From Rhodanobacter sp. (GTDB lineage: Bacteria; Pseudomonadota; Gammaproteobacteria; Xanthomonadales; Rhodanobacteraceae), in assembly GCA_004298015.1 (NCBI GenBank), contig SCSE01000045.1:86871-150870 (forward strand): a stretch of DNA of 64,000 nt. Reading direction: 5' to 3'. How positions within the stretch are numbered: the stretch's first letter is position 1; the number at the start of each line of letters is the position of its first letter. Made by a program: the position numbers and the translations under genes. The notes under the pieces were generated by a model. That model ran no database searches, had not been told where the DNA came from, and was given only the letters and a program-made list of their open reading frames with translations. Below are positions 27,002 to 42,387 of this stretch, one piece after another.

Positions 27002-28243
27002 TCAACCGAAGAACCAATAACACACCCCGATCGAGGCCAGCACCCCGGCCAGGTCGGCCAGCAATGCACAGCCGATGGTATGGCGCACGCGACGGATGCC
27101 GACCGCACCGTAGTACACCGCGACCACGAAAAAGGTGGTCTCGGTGCTGCCCTGCATGGTGGCCGCGAGCAGCGCCGGAAAACTGTCGACCCCCGAATGA
27201 TGCATGGTCTCGATCAGCATCGCCCGCGCCGCGCTTCCCGAGAACGGTTTCACCAGGGCCGTCGGCAATGCGTCGACGAAGCGATCGTCCAGTCCCGCGT
27301 GAAGCACCAGCCAGCGGATCCCGTCGAGGGCGAAGTCCAGCGCGCCGGAGGCGCGCAACACGCCGACCGCGCACAGCATGCCGATCAGATAGGGCAGCAG
27401 GTCCTTCGCCACCTCGAAGCCCTGTTTCGCTCCCTCGACGAAGCTGTCGAACAACGGCACCTTGCGGTACGCCCCTACGCTGACGAAGGCGATGATCACG
27501 CCGAACAGCAGCAGGTTGCCGAGCAAGCCCGACAGTGATGCCAGTGCTGCCGCCGTCATCGACGCCAGCACCGCCATCAGCGTGCCCAGCAACAGCGCAC
27601 CGCCTCCCAGCCATGCCAGCACCACCGGATCGCGCAGGCGAAGCTTCTGCATGAACGCCACGCTGAGGAAGCCGGTCAACGTGGAGGCGGACGTCGCCAG
27701 CAAGATCGGCAGGAACACCAGGGTCGGATCGTGCGCACCGGCCTGCGCGCGGTACATGAACACCGTCACCGGCAGCAAGGTGAGCGAAGATGCATTGAGG
27801 ACCAGGAACAGGATCTGCGCATTGCTGGCCGTATCCGTCGACGGGTTCAGCGTCTGCAGCTCGCGCATCGCGCGCAGCCCGATCGGCGTGGCGGCATTGT
27901 CCAGCCCCAGCACATTGGCGGCAAAGTTCATGGTGATCAGGCCGATCGCCGGATGACCCCGTGGTACCTCCGGCATCAACCGCGCGAACAGCGGCCCCAG
28001 CATTCGCGCCAGCCGATCCACCAACCCCGCCTGCTCGGCGATCCGCAGAAAACCCAGCCACAAGGTGAGCGTGCCAAACAGCAGCAACATCACCTTCACC
28101 GAGAGGTCGGCCATGTCGAACAGCGACGCCACCACCGCCGCGAACACACCCTCGTCGCCGCCCACCAGCCAGCGCACCAGCGCCGCCACCGCGGCAGTCA
28201 GGAAAAAACCGAGCCAGAGCCTATTGAGCACGTTGCATGTCAT
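27002..28243 (-). CDS. Nucleoside-recognition (GATE) domain membrane protein, SpmA-SpmB fusion type
   Basis: A 413-aa inner-membrane protein with about ten helices. Two nucleoside-recognition/GATE-type segments are seen: the first around MNFAANVLGLDNAATPIGLRAM (quoted in part), typical of SpmA, and the second around PFSGSAARAMLIETMHHSG with MQGSTETTFFVVAVYYGAVG, typical of SpmB. Such fusions are widespread in non-sporulating proteobacteria; the transported solute is not known. It is encoded 28 bp upstream of the methylglyoxal-synthase gene, in the same unit. Confidence 0.85.
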   Translation of the reverse strand: MTCNVLNRLWLGFFLTAAVAALVRWLVGGDEGVFAAVVASLFDMADLSVKVMLLLFGTLTLWLGFLRIAEQAGLVDRLARMLGPLFARLMPEVPRGHPAIGLITMNFAANVLGLDNAATPIGLRAMRELQTLNPSTDTASNAQILFLVLNASSLTLLPVTVFMYRAQAGAHDPTLVFLPILLATSASTLTGFLSVAFMQKLRLRDPVVLAWLGGGALLLGTLMAVLASMTAAALASLSGLLGNLLLFGVIIAFVSVGAYRKVPLFDSFVEGAKQGFEVAKDLLPYLIGMLCAVGVLRASGALDFALDGIRWLVLHAGLDDRFVDALPTALVKPFSGSAARAMLIETMHHSGVDSFPALLAATMQGSTETTFFVVAVYYGAVGIRRVRHTIGCALLADLAGVLASIGVCYWFFG

Positions 28244-28338
28244 CCATCCACGTCACATCCGAGCTTAACGGGCGTCAGAGACCGATGAACAGCACCCGAG
28301 GCAGAACGGCCATATTCGCTTCTCCCTAGCCCACCCCC

Positions 28339-29829
<1,491 letters not shown>

Positions 29830-29893
29830 TCAATCCTTTCCGCGGCGCGGAGAAGAGACGAATGCAGGAAGCGTATCGCTGGATTTAAGCCGC

Positions 29894-34339
<4,446 letters not shown>

Positions 34340-34648
34340 GGTGTATTACCGGCTGGTCGTGGTGAGCTGTCGCACACAAACTGCGACCCATGGAAAGCGA
34401 TCTTGCGCGCGAGGCGAATCGTAGACTAGAGCATACCTGCTGCGTTGCGTCAAAATGTATATGGACTTCTATACGGCAAAACCGTGGCAATCTACAGCTA
34501 CCGGACAAGCGTCAATCCGTGACGCCGGCAATCAACCCCGCATGGACAGGCCCCCGGCAGCGGCCGAAACGCGAACGGGAAACCATGATCCGGTCGGCTT
34601 CGACCGTAGCGGCTCGCCCCCGACGCGCCGCTCGGTGATAATCGGGGT
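34340..34648. other. Divergent intergenic region gltB / envC-like gene
   Basis: The 309 bp separate two divergent genes, so promoters for both should lie here. The gltB-proximal half is the more AT-rich. The only distinct element is the inverted repeat at 34457-34474, listed separately. No small gene or RNA structure was recognised. Confidence 0.5.
34457..34474. promoter_or_regulatory. Candidate operator upstream of gltB
   Basis: The sequence GTATA-TGGACTTC-TATAC is a 5+5 inverted repeat with an 8-bp spacer in an AT-rich patch, about 118 bp before the gltB start codon. The layout fits a dimeric regulator site (LysR-type or similar). The regulator is unknown and the match is short, so chance is possible. 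Confidence 0.3.
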
Positions 34649-35845
34649 ATGCCCAGCCCAAACCGCCTTGTTCAACATATCTTTGGCCTCCTGTTGATCG
34701 TCGCCGTGATCGGCGGCGCCCTGGGCGCAGCCCCGGCATCGGCCCACCAGGATCGCAACCGCACCGAACAGGCGGCGGCAAGAAAAAAGCTCGCCGACGT
34801 ACGCAGCAAGATGGAGGCGCTGGCCCGGGAGCAGGCCACCACCGCCGCTCACCGCAACAAGCTCAACGCCGAGCTGGCCGACCAGGCCCGTGCACTGGCC
34901 AAGGCTGCCCGCGCGGTGCATCAGGCCGACAGCGAGCTACTGGCCAAGCAGCAGCAACTGGATCGGTTGCAGCAGCAGCGCAGCCAGCTGGTGCAATCGC
35001 TTTCCAGCCAGCGCGATGCCATCGCCGATCTGTTGCGGGCCACCTACGCGCTCGGCCACGGCTCGGACCTGCGGCTGCTGCTGGGCGACCAGGACGTGGC
35101 GCGTATCGCCCGGGCGCTGGTGTATTCCCGGTATTTTCAGCAAGACCGCGTACAGCGAGTGCAGCAGTTGATGGCTGACCTCGCCAGACTGCAGAACCTG
35201 CAAGACACGATTACCACCCAAAAGACGGCACTGGAAGCGGTCCGCACGCAACGCCAGCAACTGGCCGCAAAGCTTGGCCGGCAGCGTGCGGCACAACAGA
35301 AGCTTGCAGGCGTCGCAAACGCGCAATACCGGAACCAGGCGCAGCGCCTGGCTGCACTGAAGCAGAACGCGCAATCGCTCGACCAGTTGGTCCGCAAGCT
35401 GCAAAAGGTACTCGATGAATCGGCTGCCAAGCGGGCCAGTCGCGGCGGAAAATCCGGCCAGAAGGCGGCCCCTCCGAGCGCCGGTGCCGACATCCGTGGT
35501 GGCTTGCCATGGCCGGCGAAAGGCGTGGTCAACAGTTACGGCAATGGCGTACTCATCAAGGCCAGCGCAGGCAGCGAAGTGCATGCGGTGGCCAGCGGGC
35601 GGGTGATCTATGCCGGTTTCCTGCGCGGCTACGGGATGCTGCTGATCGTCAATCATGGCGACGGCTGGATGAGTATGTACGGCAACAACGAGAGCCTGCT
35701 GCACAACGTGGAGGACCGGGTCGTGGCAGGCGAGGCGATCGCAACCGCCAGCCCACCCAGCGGACTCAATTCGGGGGTCTATTTCGAGCTGCGCAAGCAC
35801 GGCAAGCCGGTGGATCCACGGCGCTGGCTGAGTCGGCATCATTGA
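34649..35845 (+). CDS. EnvC-like murein hydrolase activator (degenerate LytM protein)
   Basis: A 398-aa periplasmic protein: signal peptide (cleavage near ASAH, about 32), long coiled coils (about 35-265) rich in Gln, Ala and Lys, a basic linker, then a LytM/M23-like domain (about 285-395). The domain keeps GSEVHAVASGRVIYAGFLRGYG and NHGDGWMSMYG but lacks the zinc-ligand pattern (the usual HxH is YGN), so it should not be a peptidase. EnvC relatives activate amidases at the division septum under control of FtsEX, which is encoded about 19 kb away here. ctpA follows 125 bp downstream, an arrangement common in proteobacteria. Confidence 0.87.
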   Translation: MPSPNRLVQHIFGLLLIVAVIGGALGAAPASAHQDRNRTEQAAARKKLADVRSKMEALAREQATTAAHRNKLNAELADQARALAKAARAVHQADSELLAKQQQLDRLQQQRSQLVQSLSSQRDAIADLLRATYALGHGSDLRLLLGDQDVARIARALVYSRYFQQDRVQRVQQLMADLARLQNLQDTITTQKTALEAVRTQRQQLAAKLGRQRAAQQKLAGVANAQYRNQAQRLAALKQNAQSLDQLVRKLQKVLDESAAKRASRGGKSGQKAAPPSAGADIRGGLPWPAKGVVNSYGNGVLIKASAGSEVHAVASGRVIYAGFLRGYGMLLIVNHGDGWMSMYGNNESLLHNVEDRVVAGEAIATASPPSGLNSGVYFELRKHGKPVDPRRWLSRHH

Positions 35846-35970
35846 TGCCGGCAGGCTGGCTGCAAGCGGGCCGTATGCCGGATGAATTACGCTGGCGTTT
35901 GCTTGTCTTACGTCAAGCCTATTCCCGTCGCCTGCTGCTGCGACCCTTTCCTGCTGCACGGAGCCCCCGC

Positions 35971-37326
35971 ATGCGTCTTTCCACCCGTACCCTGATTCCC
36001 CTGCTGCTGGCCGTTCCGGCATGGCTGTGCTCGCCGCAGGCGGCAGCCCAGGTGATCGCGCCGACGCATGCCGCCGTGACGGACACCCCCGCAACGGCCA
36101 GCTCAGCCAGCGATCAGGTCGATCTCAAGGACATTCGGCGATTCAGCCGGGTTTACGAGGTAATTCGACAAGCCTATGTCAAGAAAGTCGACAACAAGGC
36201 CCTGATGAATGCCGCGATCGTCGGCATGCTCAGCGAACTCGACCCGCACAGTGAATACCTGAACAAGGAAGGCCTGGCGCAGCTATCGGAAGAAACCAGC
36301 GGACAGTACAGCGGACTCGGCATCGAAGTGATCCAGACGGGTGGCCGCCTGCGCATCATCTCGCCGATCGACGATACGCCTGCGGCACGGGCCGGCATCA
36401 AGCCGGGCGATACCATCGTCAAGATCAACGGCACGCTGATCAGCCCGCAAAATGTCGATGCGATGTTCAAGCAGCTGCGCGGCAAACCCGGCAGCAAGAT
36501 TGAACTGACCATCCTTCACGCCAACAGCAGCCAACCGGTCGACCTCACCTTGACCCGCGAGAAGATCTCGATCAGCAGCGTCAGGGTTCGCGAGCTCGAA
36601 CCCGGCTACGCCTACATACGCATCAGCCAGTTCCAATCCGACACGGCCAGCGATCTGGAACGAAAGCTGGGCGCCCTGATGGCCAAGGATGGTGCACAGA
36701 AAGGCGCGGTGCTGGATCTGCGCAACAACCCAGGCGGCCTGCTTACCGCCGCGGTTTCCGTCAGCGACGATTTTCTCGATTCCGGTGTCATCGTCACCAC
36801 CCGCGGTCGCCTGCCGGACTCCAACATGAGTTTCCGCGCCCATCCGGGTGACCTGCTCGATGGCGCGCCGATGGTGATCTTGACCAACAACGGCACGGCA
36901 TCGGCCGCGGAGATCGTGTCCGGCGCATTGAAAGACAATCATCGCGCCCTGACCATGGGCCAGCGCACCTTCGGCAAGGGGGTGGTACAGACCGTGTTGC
37001 CACTGGACGCCGATCATGCGGTGAAGATCACCACCGCGCGCTACTACACGCCCAACGGCACGTCGATTCAGGCCGAGGGCATCCAGCCTGACATCCCACT
37101 GGCCGAACTCAGCGTGCGCAAGCTCGACCAGGCACCGGCGCTGATTAACTCCGAGGCCGATCTTCCGCACCACCTGGCCAACGAAAATGGCGATGCCGGC
37201 AAGCCGGCCGGGGATCACAACAACACCGCCGACGCCAAGCTCGCCACCCGGGACTACGAGCTGTCACAGGCACTGAATGTGCTCAAGGGCTTGGCGATGT
37301 CCCCCCGGAGCGCGGTACGCCGTTGA
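35971..37326 (+). CDS. ctpA: Carboxy-terminal processing protease (S41 family)
   Basis: A periplasmic tail-specific serine protease (451 aa). The signal peptide ends near QAAAQ. An N-terminal helical region with VYEVIRQAYVKKVDNKALMNAA and LDPHSEYL is followed by a PDZ domain (about 110-195, GIEVIQTGGRLRIISPIDD) and the S41 catalytic core. Ser310 lies in GTASAAEIVSGAL and Lys335 in GKGVVQT, forming the Ser-Lys dyad. The ATG has GGAG eight bases upstream; the reading frame is open further upstream but overlaps the EnvC-like gene. A terminator hairpin follows at once. Confidence 0.95.
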   Translation: MRLSTRTLIPLLLAVPAWLCSPQAAAQVIAPTHAAVTDTPATASSASDQVDLKDIRRFSRVYEVIRQAYVKKVDNKALMNAAIVGMLSELDPHSEYLNKEGLAQLSEETSGQYSGLGIEVIQTGGRLRIISPIDDTPAARAGIKPGDTIVKINGTLISPQNVDAMFKQLRGKPGSKIELTILHANSSQPVDLTLTREKISISSVRVRELEPGYAYIRISQFQSDTASDLERKLGALMAKDGAQKGAVLDLRNNPGGLLTAAVSVSDDFLDSGVIVTTRGRLPDSNMSFRAHPGDLLDGAPMVILTNNGTASAAEIVSGALKDNHRALTMGQRTFGKGVVQTVLPLDADHAVKITTARYYTPNGTSIQAEGIQPDIPLAELSVRKLDQAPALINSEADLPHHLANENGDAGKPAGDHNNTADAKLATRDYELSQALNVLKGLAMSPRSAVRR

Positions 37327-37330
37327 TCGC

Positions 37331-37372
37331 AAAAAGCCAACGGCCCGGTTTCCCGGGCCGTTGGCTTTGAAC
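37331..37372. terminator. Bidirectional hairpin terminator between ctpA and rpoH
   Basis: A 16-bp perfect stem, AAAGCCAACGGCCCGG and its complement, with a four-base TTTC loop, flanked by an A-tract on one side and a TTT on the other. It follows the ctpA stop by a few bases and could also stop rpoH transcripts arriving on the other strand. Confidence 0.85.
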
Positions 37373-37419
37373 ATGACACCGCCGCGGGCGGCGGCGAACT
37401 ACCCGGATCTGGACCCAGG

Positions 37420-38277
<858 letters not shown>

Positions 38278-38307
38278 GGATGAAATCTCCTGTAGCGATT
38301 TACAAGT

Positions 38308-38334
38308 TTAGCACTCGACACATTGGAGTGCTAA
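38308..38334. promoter_or_regulatory. CIRCE element (HrcA operator) in the rpoH leader
   Basis: A perfect 9-9-9 CIRCE, TTAGCACTC-N9-GAGTGCTAA, centred about 45 bases upstream of the rpoH start codon, between the likely promoter and the ribosome-binding site (AGGAG at 38287-38291). CIRCE is the operator of the heat-shock repressor HrcA. Its position predicts repression of rpoH by HrcA. Confidence 0.9.
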
Positions 38335-38360
38335 ATGCCGCTTTGGTTCCAGCTGGAACC
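38323..38360 (-). promoter_or_regulatory. Palindrome GGTTCCAGCTGGAACC with possible sigma-E promoter for rpoH
   Basis: A perfect 16-bp palindrome (38345-38360) lies just upstream of CIRCE. Its downstream half gives GGAACC on the rpoH strand, a sigma-E-type -35 element. TCCAA follows after 17 bases, a passable -10 inside CIRCE. Control of rpoH by sigma-E is known in other gammaproteobacteria; here it is an inference from the pattern. Confidence 0.4.
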
Positions 38361-38425
38361 GAACCGGTATTTAATAAACCCAATCGTACAGATATCTCGG
38401 GGGCTTGTCGAGACCCCGCCAGCGG

Positions 38426-41026
38426 CTATGGCCGTGACACCGGCAACGCACAGGCCTGCTCCTTTCGATGCGCCGCAGCAACCCCGACCTTGTCACCCAG
38501 GTGTTGGCGTGCGATGCCGATCAGCCGCCAGTTGCGCTGGCACAGGCTGCCGTAATGGGTGCCCTGACGCCAGGACTGCATCGCCAGATCCTGCGCATTG
38601 GCATAATCCGCCCGGTGCAGGGCCTGCTCGGCATGCTGCTGCAATTGCTCCGGCCAGCCCGGGGATGGGACAGGCGTTGCCGTGCCAAGCCGCGCCGCGC
38701 CCTTTTCGGTCCGCGCCGCACGCAATGGGGCCAGTGACTCGAACTCCTTCTGATAGTCATCGGTGATCCGCCGCGCATCGTCGCTGCTGCTGATCACCCG
38801 CGGCGTGATCAGCACGATCAGCTCGGTGCGGCTGCGGCTGCGGCTGGTGGTGCCGAACAGACGACCCAGCAGCGGGACACGATTGAGCCAGGGGACACCG
38901 ACATCGCTGCTACCGTCGTTCTGCTGGATCAGGCCACCGAGCAACACCGTCTGCCCACTCTGCACCGCGACCTGGGTCGCCAGTTCGCGCTGGGAGATGG
39001 TCGGGTTGCCATTGACCAGTCCGGCAGCGCGATCCACCTGACTCACCTGCTGGCCGATGTTCATGTAGACCAGGCCACCGGGATTGATCCGCGGCTGGAC
39101 GTTGAGGATCACGCCCGTGTTCAGGTATTTGACCTGATTGTAAACCGCCGATCCCACGCCAGGCGTTACGCTGGTCTGGTTGATCGGCACCTGACTGCCG
39201 ACCTGGATATGCGCGACCTGGTTGTTCATCACCACCATCGACGGTGCCGACAGCATCTTGGTGTTGCCACTGGTTTCCATCGCATGCAGGGCGACCTGCA
39301 AGTTGGAATTGACGAACGAATAGAACAGCGCGTCACCGCCGGCCCCCGGCACGAACGCATTGCCGCCCCCACCGATCGCCCCCTGTCGTGGATTGTTGGC
39401 ATTGCCGGGCGTGAAGCTGCCATCGGCGTTGGGATGGCCGCCGGCCAGCCCCTGCAGATACCACTGCACACCGAACTGGAACTGGCCGGTGAGATTCACC
39501 TCCAGAATGCGGGTTTCGATCTGCACCTGCAGCGGCACGTTGTCCAGACGCTTGATCGCACTCTCGATCTCGGCCCACTGGGACGGGCGCGCGCGCACCA
39601 GCAGCTGATTGTTGGTATCGACCGAACTGATCCGGATGCTGCCGTCCTGCGAGCTGTATTGCTGATCGCCGCCGCTACCGCCGCCGGTGTTGCTGTTGAT
39701 CAAGGCACCGCCATTGCCGGAACCGCTCTGCCCCGTACCGTTCTGTCCCCCACCCAGACCGCCGCCCGAGCCTTCGCCCTTGCCGAGTCCCCCGCCCGTC
39801 CCGCCACCCATGCCGCCGTCGCTGCTGCCGAAACTGCCGGCATTGCTGCCCATCGCGCCGCCGCTGGCGCCACCGGTATTGCCGAGCATCCCACTGCTGA
39901 GGCCGGGCCCGACCTGACCACCGCTGTCGCCACCCGCACTGCCACCACTGCCACCATTGCCATGGGTATAGATCTGCGCCAGATAGTGGGCCAGATCAGA
40001 GGCCTTGATGTTGCGCACGTCGTATACGTACAGCTGGGGCTGGTTACCGCCGCCACGATCGATCTTGGCGATCCACTCACCCACTTCCTTGACGTAACGC
40101 GGTTGCGTGCTGATCACCACCAGGGCATTGGTTCGCTGGATCGGGATGAAACGCAGCATGCCGGCCAGCGGGGTATCGCCATTCTTGCCGAACATGCTGT
40201 CCAGCTTGGGCATCAACTCGCCGACCGTAGCGCGCTGCAGACTGAACACACCTACCGACATGCCGCGCAACCAGTCGACATCGAAGGTCTTCACCGTGCG
40301 CTGGTAATTAGCCAACTCCTCCGGCGTACCGGCCATCACCAGCAGGTTGCGGGTGGGGTCGACCAGCAATACCGCGTCCGGCCGTGCAAACGGCTTGATC
40401 AGCTTCTGCATCTCGGCGGCACCGATGTAGCGCAACGGAAACAGCCTTGCCTGCAACCCCCCGGCCGGCGCGCTGGCGCCGAGGCCTGGGACCAGGTTGC
40501 CGGCCACCGCGTCCTTCGCCGGCATCACCACATAGGTGCCACCTCGCTGCACGACCGCGTTGCCGGTCCACGACAGCAGCATCTCCAGAATCGGCAAGGC
40601 CTGGTGCGCATCGACCGGCTGGGAGGTGGAGAACGAAATATTGCCCTGCACCCCCGGGACGATGGCGTAGTTCTTTTTCAGCAGGTCACCAAGAATCGCC
40701 TTGACCACGGCCTGCACTGGCTGATTCTCGAAATTGAAGGTGACCGCACCCTTGCCGGTCGCCTGCTTGCGCTGCACCAGCGGACCCATCGGGTTGATGA
40801 AACGGCCGCTGCCATCGCTGATCTGCGGTGTCACCGTCGCGTCCTGCGCCGCCATGCCGGTATTCAGCGGCAACGGTGCCGGCGCCGGCTTTTCCGTACC
40901 CGCCATCGCCTCACGCTGAAGTGCGCCATTGTCGTGTGGCGCCGGCAGGCTGGCACAACCTGCCAGCCCGACGAAGACGGCAAGCAAAACGATGCGCAAA
41001 ACGGGTCGGGCAGGTAGGCGTAACAT
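38426..41026 (-). CDS. gspD: Type II secretion system secretin (GspD/XpsD), lipoprotein
   Basis: The outer-membrane channel of the T2SS (866 aa). The signal ends in the lipobox LAGC (Cys24), so it is a lipoprotein like XpsD. N0-N3 domains follow (VTFNFENQPVQAVVKAIL; RYIGAAEMQKLIKPFARPDAVLLVD in part). A Gly/Ser-rich low-complexity stretch of about 100 residues (about 350-455) interrupts the N-domain region. The secretin core contains ETSGNTKMLSAPSMVVMNN and VLLGGLIQQND, ending ELIVLITPRVI. About 90 extra residues, helix-rich (LQQHAEQALHRADYANAQDL), form the C-terminus, where pilotin-interacting segments usually lie. An AAGGAG site lies in the end of gspN, three bases separate the genes. Confidence 0.95.
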   Translation of the reverse strand: MLRLPARPVLRIVLLAVFVGLAGCASLPAPHDNGALQREAMAGTEKPAPAPLPLNTGMAAQDATVTPQISDGSGRFINPMGPLVQRKQATGKGAVTFNFENQPVQAVVKAILGDLLKKNYAIVPGVQGNISFSTSQPVDAHQALPILEMLLSWTGNAVVQRGGTYVVMPAKDAVAGNLVPGLGASAPAGGLQARLFPLRYIGAAEMQKLIKPFARPDAVLLVDPTRNLLVMAGTPEELANYQRTVKTFDVDWLRGMSVGVFSLQRATVGELMPKLDSMFGKNGDTPLAGMLRFIPIQRTNALVVISTQPRYVKEVGEWIAKIDRGGGNQPQLYVYDVRNIKASDLAHYLAQIYTHGNGGSGGSAGGDSGGQVGPGLSSGMLGNTGGASGGAMGSNAGSFGSSDGGMGGGTGGGLGKGEGSGGGLGGGQNGTGQSGSGNGGALINSNTGGGSGGDQQYSSQDGSIRISSVDTNNQLLVRARPSQWAEIESAIKRLDNVPLQVQIETRILEVNLTGQFQFGVQWYLQGLAGGHPNADGSFTPGNANNPRQGAIGGGGNAFVPGAGGDALFYSFVNSNLQVALHAMETSGNTKMLSAPSMVVMNNQVAHIQVGSQVPINQTSVTPGVGSAVYNQVKYLNTGVILNVQPRINPGGLVYMNIGQQVSQVDRAAGLVNGNPTISQRELATQVAVQSGQTVLLGGLIQQNDGSSDVGVPWLNRVPLLGRLFGTTSRSRSRTELIVLITPRVISSSDDARRITDDYQKEFESLAPLRAARTEKGAARLGTATPVPSPGWPEQLQQHAEQALHRADYANAQDLAMQSWRQGTHYGSLCQRNWRLIGIARQHLGDKVGVAAAHRKEQACALPVSRP

Positions 41027-41029
41027 GGA

Positions 41030-41740
41030 TCAACGTACTCCTTGGTGAGCAGCCTCAGCGGCCTTTTCCGCACGGCGCTTCTGGATGGTTTTTCTGAGCC
41101 GATCGAGGACTGGCGAAGAGGCCGGCGGCGCAGCCTTTGGCACGCGCCGGGGCAGCGTGGGTGCGGCGCGCCCGGGATGGACCTTTTGTGCCCCTTCACC
41201 ACCCTCGCGAACCCGCATCATCGTGGACCCCGAGGGTCTCCCGGAGGCCTTGCGAACGTCGATCGGCGCACCGTTGGGCAACTTCAGTTCGGTGCGACCG
41301 GCCGAGGAATCGAATACCGCCGAGCGCGTGCGGATTTCCACCAGGGTCACACTGCCGTCGGGCAGCGACTGGCCTTCTCGCAGGCTCACCTGGCGATCGC
41401 CTTTGGCATTTTGCAGCAGGGCCATGCGCAGCGACGGCGTAAGGATGATGCCGGTAAGCCGCAGGTTGCCCAGATGGCTGTCCCCATCGGCCGCATAGAC
41501 TACCGGCTTGCGATCCGGGTTGAACAGCGGCTTCTGCCACACCACCGCAAACTGTTGCAGCGGCAACGGCCTGGGCAGGCTGACCGGATGGCCGGCGGCC
41601 GGCAATGCTGCCCGCGGTCGCGCAGCACTCCAGTGCACGCCACGGCCGATACCCAGCAACAGCAGCAACCAGACTGCGCCCAGCAGGGCCGCGAGCAGGG
41701 CCAGTAGCGGCGTCAGGCGGCGCTGATCGGCCGCGTTCAT
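41030..41740 (-). CDS. gspN: Type II secretion protein N (XpsN-like, GspC role)
   Basis: A 236-aa bitopic inner-membrane protein: short cytoplasmic N-terminus, one helix (LLALLAALLGAVWLLLLLG), then a periplasmic region with FNPDRKPVVYA and LTGIILTPSLRMALLQN, which has the character of a GspC homology-region domain. In xanthomonads XpsN sits at this position and takes the GspC role of linking the inner-membrane platform to the secretin. The C-terminus is basic and Pro-rich. Its start overlaps the gspM stop by four bases. Confidence 0.85.
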   Translation of the reverse strand: MNAADQRRLTPLLALLAALLGAVWLLLLLGIGRGVHWSAARPRAALPAAGHPVSLPRPLPLQQFAVVWQKPLFNPDRKPVVYAADGDSHLGNLRLTGIILTPSLRMALLQNAKGDRQVSLREGQSLPDGSVTLVEIRTRSAVFDSSAGRTELKLPNGAPIDVRKASGRPSGSTMMRVREGGEGAQKVHPGRAAPTLPRRVPKAAPPASSPVLDRLRKTIQKRRAEKAAEAAHQGVR

Positions 41741-42387
41741 GGTGTTGCTCCGTGGGTGTCGTGTGCACTCGCCGCAGGGCTGGATGTGGTGGCATGGGAA
41801 GGGCGCACATAACCGGACAAGGTGAGCTGAACCGCCAGTGGCGCCACGTGCTGCTGCTGCGCCAGGACCGGGTTGCGATAGATGCTCAGGTCGTCGATGA
41901 AAAGGTACGGCGTGCCCTGCTCCAGTGCATGCAACACCTCGGCCAGCGGCTCGATGTCGCAGCTCAGGTTGATACTCACCGCCGCCTTGCGATACGGCTC
42001 ACCGGGGGCCGCCGGCGGGTTCGGCATCGGCATCTTCTGGTTGACCAGGCAATGCCCACCACGGGTGTTTGCACCCACTACATCCACCACCCGCTGCATG
42101 AGGTCCGCGGCCGCCGTGTTGGGGTCGTCATCGGGCAGAAATGCGCTGCTGGCTGCCTGCCCGGCACCGAGCGCGGCAATCCGTCGCTGCAACGCCGGCT
42201 TTTCCGCAATCGCCGCCGCATAGCGACTCTGGGTATCGCGCAGATCGGCCATCTCGGCGCTGACCTGCTGCATCGGCACCACAAACCACCAATGCAGCAA
42301 CACGAAATAGCCCAGCGTTAACACCAGCAGCAGCAGGCCGATGGCGACCAGGCGGCTGTCGCGGGGATTGAGCGCAGCGAGTCTCAT
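41737..42387 (-). CDS. gspM: Type II secretion protein M
   Basis: A 216-aa inner-membrane platform protein with one N-terminal helix (LVAIGLLLLVLTLGYFVLLHWW) and a periplasmic coiled region followed by a ferredoxin-like domain (VSINLSCDIEPLAEVLHALEQGTPYLFIDDLSI in part). It pairs with GspL. It overlaps gspL and gspN by four bases each. The tail is Ser/Ala/His-rich. Assignment rests on gene position and topology more than on sequence identity. Confidence 0.85.
   Translation of the reverse strand: MRLAALNPRDSRLVAIGLLLLVLTLGYFVLLHWWFVVPMQQVSAEMADLRDTQSRYAAAIAEKPALQRRIAALGAGQAASSAFLPDDDPNTAAADLMQRVVDVVGANTRGGHCLVNQKMPMPNPPAAPGEPYRKAAVSINLSCDIEPLAEVLHALEQGTPYLFIDDLSIYRNPVLAQQQHVAPLAVQLTLSGYVRPSHATTSSPAASAHDTHGATP

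Noticed and set aside
35509..35970. N-terminal extension of CtpA overlapping the EnvC-like gene
   Set aside because: A clear signal peptide and ribosome-binding site mark the start at 35971.
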